Shown here: one piece after another, positions 5,881-9,386 of the stretch | Layout: each line of letters opens with the position of its first letter | Numbering within the stretch: position 1 is the first letter of the stretch | Source: an uncultured Elioraea sp. | GTDB taxonomy: Bacteria > Pseudomonadota > Alphaproteobacteria > Acetobacterales > Acetobacteraceae | DNA length: 9,386 nucleotides | Reading direction: 5' to 3' | Assembly: GCA_937995555.1 (NCBI GenBank) | Contig: CALKJX010000165.1 | Span: forward strand, 1-9,386 | Translations under genes and position numbers: made by a program | The notes under the pieces: model-generated | What the model was told of the DNA's origin: nothing | Seen by the model: the letters and a program-made list of their open reading frames with translations, nothing else | Databases searched by the model: none

Positions 5881-6632
5881 CCGCGCGCACGTTTCGGTGC
5901 GGCCAGCCCGAGCTGCTCGCGCAGCACCTTGGCCGGCACCTCCTCGACCGCGCCGCGCGGCAGCTTCCCCAGCACGAAGGGGCCGTAGGAGACGCGCAGC
6001 AGCCGCAGCACCGGCAGGCCGAGATGTTCCATCACACGGCGCACCTCGCGGTTCTTGCCCTCGCGCAGCGACACCGTGAGCCAGGCATTGTCGCCCTTGA
6101 TCGCATCGAGCCCGGCTTCGATCGGCCCGTAGCGCACGCCGTCGATCGTGCTGCCCGCCGCCAGCGCGGCGAGCGCCTTCGGATCGGGGTGGCCGTGCAC
6201 GCGCACGCGGTAGCGCCGAAGCCAGCCGTTCTCCGGCAGTTCGAGCCTGCGCGCGAGCTCGCCGTCGGTGGTGAGCAGCAGCAGCCCCTCGCTGTTCAGA
6301 TCGAGCCGCCCGACCGACACCACGCGCGGCAGCTCGGGCGGCAGGCGCTCGAACACGGTCGGACGGCCCTGCGGATCGCGCGCCGTGACCAGCAGGCCGC
6401 GCGGCTTGTGGTAGCGGAACAGCCGCGCCCGGCCGGGCGGCTCGACGGGCACCTTGTCCACCGTCACCGCGTCGCCCGGCTCGACCAGTACCGCCGGATC
6501 AGCGAGCCGGCGGCCGTTCACCGCCACGCGGCCCTCGGCGATCATCTTCTCGGCGTCGCGCCGGCTGGCGATGCCGGCATGGGCGAGCCACTTGGCGATC
6601 CGCTCGCCCGTGCCGGTGCCGGCGCGCTTCAT
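5871..6632 (-). CDS. rluB: RsuA/RluB-type ribosomal large-subunit pseudouridine synthase
   Basis: 253 residues. An S4 RNA-binding domain (about 10-57, ERIAKWLAHAGIASRRDAEKMI) is followed by the pseudouridine synthase core. The core includes YHKPRGLLVT (74-83), the catalytic motif VGRLDLNSEGLLLLT (107-121, Asp111 as nucleophile), and REGKNREVRRVMEHLGLPVLRL. Domain order and motif set are those of RluB/RluE/RsuA. RluB, which modifies U2605 (E. coli numbering) of 23S rRNA, is the usual alphaproteobacterial member, but the exact target is inferred. The ATG at 6632 has AAGGGAC 5 nt upstream. The gene overlaps rsmD by 10 bp and is divergent from tadA across 38 bp, which must hold both promoters; I see no clear boxes there. 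The C-terminus ends in a short basic tail and is shorter than in long-tailed RluB proteins. Confidence 0.88.
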   Translation of the reverse strand: MKRAGTGTGERIAKWLAHAGIASRRDAEKMIAEGRVAVNGRRLADPAVLVEPGDAVTVDKVPVEPPGRARLFRYHKPRGLLVTARDPQGRPTVFERLPPELPRVVSVGRLDLNSEGLLLLTTDGELARRLELPENGWLRRYRVRVHGHPDPKALAALAAGSTIDGVRYGPIEAGLDAIKGDNAWLTVSLREGKNREVRRVMEHLGLPVLRLLRVSYGPFVLGKLPRGAVEEVPAKVLREQLGLAAPKRARGCG

Positions 6633-6670
6633 CGGTTGTCCCTTCGCGTCATCCGGGTGATGTAGCGCGG

Positions 6671-7123
6671 ATGGAGCGGCGTTTCTCCCCCATGGCGCTG
6701 GCGCTCGACGAGGCGCGGGCGGCGGCCGCGCGCGGCGAGGTGCCGGTCGGGGCGGTGGTGACGGATGCCGCCGGCGCGGTACTCGCGCGTGCCGGCAACC
6801 GGGTCGAGGAACTGGCCGATCCGACCGCGCATGCCGAGCTGCTGGCGCTGCGCGCTGCCTCGGCCGCGCGCGGCGAGCCGCGCCTGCCGGACTGCGACCT
6901 GTTCGTCACGCTCGAACCCTGCGCGATGTGCGCCGCGGCGATCACGCTGTTCCGCGTCCGCCGCGTGGTGTTCGGCGCCTACGACCCGAAGGGCGGCGGG
7001 GTCGAGCACGGGCCGCGCCTGTTCGACCAGCCGACCACGCATCATCGGCCCGAGGTGGTCGGCGGCGTGGCCGAGTCGGAGGCCGCGGCCCTGCTGCGCG
7101 ACTTCTTCGCCGCGCGGCGCTGA
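6671..7123 (+). CDS. tadA: tRNA-specific adenosine(34) deaminase TadA
   Basis: TadA converts A34 to inosine in the anticodon wobble position of tRNA-Arg(ACG), an essential step in most bacteria. The 150-residue product has the cytidine/deoxycytidylate-deaminase fold. EVPVGAVVTD is at 23-32. The zinc ligand and catalytic pair HAE (His54, Glu56) sit in PTAHAELLAL, and the second zinc site PCAMC has Cys84 and Cys87. ITLFRVRRVVFGAYDPKGGG follows, where E. coli-type enzymes have a slightly different loop. I kept the ATG at 6671 because MERRFSPMALALDEA gives the normal first helix; the ATG at 6692 would cut into it, and neither has a strong ribosome site. It is divergent from rluB, and its stop lies one nucleotide from that of the convergent receptor gene. 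Confidence 0.95.
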   Translation: MERRFSPMALALDEARAAAARGEVPVGAVVTDAAGAVLARAGNRVEELADPTAHAELLALRAASAARGEPRLPDCDLFVTLEPCAMCAAAITLFRVRRVVFGAYDPKGGGVEHGPRLFDQPTTHHRPEVVGGVAESEAAALLRDFFAARR

Positions 7124-7124
7124 C

Positions 7125-8090
7125 TCAGACCTTCAGCCCGAGACGCTGCACGATCTCCTTCTCGACCGCGACCATCCGCTTCACCTCCTCGGTGTAGGCG
7201 GCGTGATCGAGCGCGACCTTCACCATGTCGAAACGCTTCAGCACCTCGAGATGCTGCGGATCGTCGAGCGCCTTGAGGAACGCCGCATCGAGCGTGCGCA
7301 CCACCTCGGGGGGCATGCCCGCCGGGCCGCCCACGCCGTAGGGCGAGGTCGAGACGATGTCGAAGCCGAGCTCGCGCAGCGTCGGCACGTCGGGGAAGCG
7401 CGCGACGCGTTCGGCGGTCCAGACACAGAGGGCGCGCATCCGCCCCGCCTCCACCAGCGGCGCCCAGGCCGAACTGTCCGCCAGCGCCATGGTGTTGCCC
7501 CCGAGCAGGCTCGCGGAATTGTCGGCGAAGCCGCGGAACGGCACGTGCAGGAACTCGACCCCGGCGGCCTGGGCGATCCGCTCCATGGTGATGTGCAGCG
7601 TCGTGCCCACGCCGGGCGTGCCGTAGCTGAGGCGGCCAGGATTGGCCTTCGCCCAGGCGATCAGGTCCTGGAATGTCTTGAACTCGCTGTCCGCACGCAC
7701 GGTGACGCCGAACAGATAGCCGGTGAGATGCGTGACATAGGTGAAATCGGTCAGCGGATCCCAGGCCGGGTTGTCCTGCATGAAGGGAAAACGGAACACG
7801 GTGATCGGGAACTGCGTCAGCGTATAGCCGTCGGGGCGCGCCTGCTTCATCGCGATCGCGCCCAGCGTGCCGGAAGCGCCGGGCCGGTTCTCGATCACCA
7901 CCGGCTGGCCGAGATGCTTGCCGGCTGCTTCGGCGAACGCACGCATCTGCCCGTCGGTCGAGCCGCCGGCCGGCCAGGGGCAGATCAGCCGGATCGGGCG
8001 GTCGGGGAAGCGGGCCTGGCCGATGGCGGGCGTGGCGAGCGCGGCCGCGCCCAAGGCCAGGGTCGAACGGCGGGTGATCCGTGGGGACAT
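7125..8090 (-). CDS. Bug-family tripartite tricarboxylate (TTT)-type periplasmic solute receptor
   Basis: A 321-residue periplasmic binding protein of the Bug/TctC family. It has a leader with twin arginines (RITRRSTLALGAAALATPAIGQA), possibly Tat-exported. The mature part opens with FPDRPIRLICPWPAGGSTDGQMRA, followed by VVIENRPGASGTLGA, ARPDGYTL, LSYGTPGVGTTLHITME and HVPFRGFADNSASLLGG. These are the landmarks of the two-domain fold that clamps small carboxylates. The ATG at 8090 is set by a strong ribosome site (GGGAGGAGA, about 5 nt spacing); the open frame upstream to 8198 lacks family similarity. No TctA/TctB membrane genes are in the window, so this is an orphan receptor, as is common for the family. 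The 123-nt gap to purD has a possible -35 (TTGTCA, 8132-8127) but no good -10. The ligand is unknown. Confidence 0.94.
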   Translation of the reverse strand: MSPRITRRSTLALGAAALATPAIGQARFPDRPIRLICPWPAGGSTDGQMRAFAEAAGKHLGQPVVIENRPGASGTLGAIAMKQARPDGYTLTQFPITVFRFPFMQDNPAWDPLTDFTYVTHLTGYLFGVTVRADSEFKTFQDLIAWAKANPGRLSYGTPGVGTTLHITMERIAQAAGVEFLHVPFRGFADNSASLLGGNTMALADSSAWAPLVEAGRMRALCVWTAERVARFPDVPTLRELGFDIVSTSPYGVGGPAGMPPEVVRTLDAAFLKALDDPQHLEVLKRFDMVKVALDHAAYTEEVKRMVAVEKEIVQRLGLKV

Positions 8091-8213
8091 CGTCTCTCCT
8101 CCCGTAGGGCGCGTCTCCGGCGCACCTGACAACCGGAGTGTGCCAGCCGATCCGCGGGCAGGGAAGGCGATTTGTGACCGCGTTCGGCCGTGTCGCACGA
8201 TGATCCGGGGCGC

Positions 8214-9386
8214 TCAGCCGGGCAAGGCGCGATGGCCGATATCGCGGCGGCAGAACCCCTGCGGCCAGTCGATCGCATCGACCGCGGCATAGGCCGCAGC
8301 GCGCGCTTCGGCCAGCGTCGTTCCGGTGGCGCAGATGTTCAGCACCCGCCCGCCGGCGGCGACGATGCGCCCGCCTTCCGCGCGCGTGCCGGCGTGGAAG
8401 ATCTGCACGTTCGGCACCGCCGCGGCGCGATCGAGGCCGCGGATCTCGCTGCCCGTCTCCGGCGTGCCCGGATAGCCGCGCGCGGCCAGCACCACCGCGA
8501 TCGCCGACACGGATTCGAAACGGACCGCGAAGCGATCGAGCACGCCGTCGCAGGCTGCCTGCATGGCCGGCACGATATCGCTCATCAGCCTGAGCATCAG
8601 CACCTGGCACTCCGGATCGCCGAAGCGCACGTTGAACTCCAAGAGACGCGGCCCCGCGTCGGTGAGCATCAGGCCGCAGAACAGCACGCCGCGGAACGGC
8701 GCGCCGCGGCGGGCCATCTCGGCGAGCGTCGGCTGCACGATCGTCGCCATCACCTGTCGTTCCAGCTCCGGCGTGAAGACGGGTGGCGGCGAATAGGCCC
8801 CCATGCCGCCGGTGTTCGGCCCGGTATCGCCCTCGCCGACGCGCTTGTGGTCCTGCGCCGCACCGAACGGCACCGCGTGCGCGCCGTCGCAGAGCGCGAA
8901 GAACGACACCTCCTCGCCGACCAGGCATGCCTCGATCACCACCGTGGCACCCGCTTCGCCGTGCACGCGGTCGCGCATGAAGGCATCGATCGCGGCCTCG
9001 GCCTCCGTCACCGTCGCCGCCACCACCACGCCCTTGCCGGCGGCGAGCCCGTCGGCCTTCACCACGATCGGCGCGCCGGCTGCGCGCACATGCGCCTTCG
9101 CCGCCTCCGCGTCGGTGAAGGTCGCCGAGGGGGCGGTCGGCACCCCGGCGGCGGCGCAGACCTCCTTCATGAATGCCTTCGAGCCTTCCAGCCGTGCCGC
9201 CGCGGCACTCGGGCCGAAACAGGCGATGCCGGCCGCCTCGCAGGCATCGGCGAGGCCGGCAACCAGCGGCGCCTCCGGCCCCGGCACCACGAGATCGACC
9301 GCGTTCTCGGTCGCGAAGGCGATGAGGGCGGGAATATCCGTCGCGCCGATCGGCACGCAGGTCGCGAGCTCGGCGATCCCCGGATT
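8214..9386 (-). CDS. purD: Phosphoribosylamine--glycine ligase (GAR synthetase), N-terminus beyond window
   Basis: PurD joins glycine to phosphoribosylamine with ATP, the second step of purine biosynthesis, in the cytoplasm. The frame is open to the right edge. The visible 390 residues begin NPGIAELATCVPIGATDI, matching the family from about residue 34, so roughly 33 N-terminal residues (including the GGGGREHAL motif) are outside. ATP-grasp landmarks are intact: GPEAPLVAGL, PIVVKADGLAAGKGVVVA, EEVSFFALCDG, QDHKRVGEGDTGPNTGGMGAYSP (in two adjoining blocks) and LLEFNVRFGDPECQ. A GTG at 9356 is in frame but is internal and not a plausible start. The C-terminal AIRA-C-type domain is complete and ends at 8214. 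No convincing terminator follows before the same-strand receptor gene 123 nt downstream. Confidence 0.97.
   Translation of the reverse strand, partial: NPGIAELATCVPIGATDIPALIAFATENAVDLVVPGPEAPLVAGLADACEAAGIACFGPSAAAARLEGSKAFMKEVCAAAGVPTAPSATFTDAEAAKAHVRAAGAPIVVKADGLAAGKGVVVAATVTEAEAAIDAFMRDRVHGEAGATVVIEACLVGEEVSFFALCDGAHAVPFGAAQDHKRVGEGDTGPNTGGMGAYSPPPVFTPELERQVMATIVQPTLAEMARRGAPFRGVLFCGLMLTDAGPRLLEFNVRFGDPECQVLMLRLMSDIVPAMQAACDGVLDRFAVRFESVSAIAVVLAARGYPGTPETGSEIRGLDRAAAVPNVQIFHAGTRAEGGRIVAAGGRVLNICATGTTLAEARAAAYAAVDAIDWPQGFCRRDIGHRALPG

Noticed and set aside
4472..6079. 535-codon plus-strand open frame opposite the paralogue pair and rsmD
   Set aside because: No recognisable domain; the minus strand has well-supported genes across the whole span.
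8115..8138. CTCCGG...CCGGAG inverted repeat between purD and the receptor gene as a terminator or operator
   Set aside because: Six-bp arms around a 12-nt loop, no T-tract, and no second copy; too weak to call.
7042..8928. 628-codon minus-strand open frame across tadA, the receptor and purD
   Set aside because: It is out of frame with both the receptor and purD, crosses their boundaries, and shows only Arg-rich low-complexity sequence.

Overview
High-GC (roughly 70% or more) bacterial chromosome segment. The gene families, the two TRAP/TTT-like 'Bug' solute receptors with Tat/Sec-type leaders, and the RsmD/RluB/TadA sequences look like an alphaproteobacterium, probably Acetobacteraceae (Roseomonas-like). 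That placement is inferred from family resemblance only. Most genes lie on the minus strand, and the long plus-strand frames opposite them are GC-driven shadows.

Left edge (1-619): a doubly broken locus. A Bug-type periplasmic receptor gene starts normally at 619, runs into an in-frame TAG where the family has Glu, and after about 18 more recognisable codons passes directly into the catalytic half of an IS630-type transposase. The transposase is itself frameshifted and runs off the window.

Exporter module (678-4411): a minus-strand operon of permease, ATPase and membrane-fusion protein with very tight junctions (a 4-bp GTGA overlap, then a 1-nt gap) encodes a DevCAB-type (MacB-like) tripartite exporter. 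A TetR-family regulator is transcribed divergently. The 104-bp spacer holds three copies of the palindrome TGAAC-N3-GTTCA, placed on the predicted exporter promoter and just before the regulator start. This is a compact repressor/exporter circuit. The broken Bug gene trails the operon.

RNA-modification and housekeeping part (4331-7123): rluB (23S pseudouridine synthase), rsmD (16S G966 methyltransferase) and two small uncharacterised genes read leftward as an apparent operon. The two small genes encode related proteins, each a soluble N-terminal domain plus one C-terminal membrane helix. They are the best candidates here for something undescribed. tadA (tRNA A34 deaminase) is divergent from rluB.

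Right part (7125-9386): an intact Bug-type receptor converges on tadA with stop codons 1 nt apart. It is preceded on the same strand by purD (purine biosynthesis), whose N-terminus lies beyond the right edge. No tRNA, rRNA, CRISPR array or convincing intrinsic terminator was seen, and no stretch over 300 bp lacks a gene or gene remnant.
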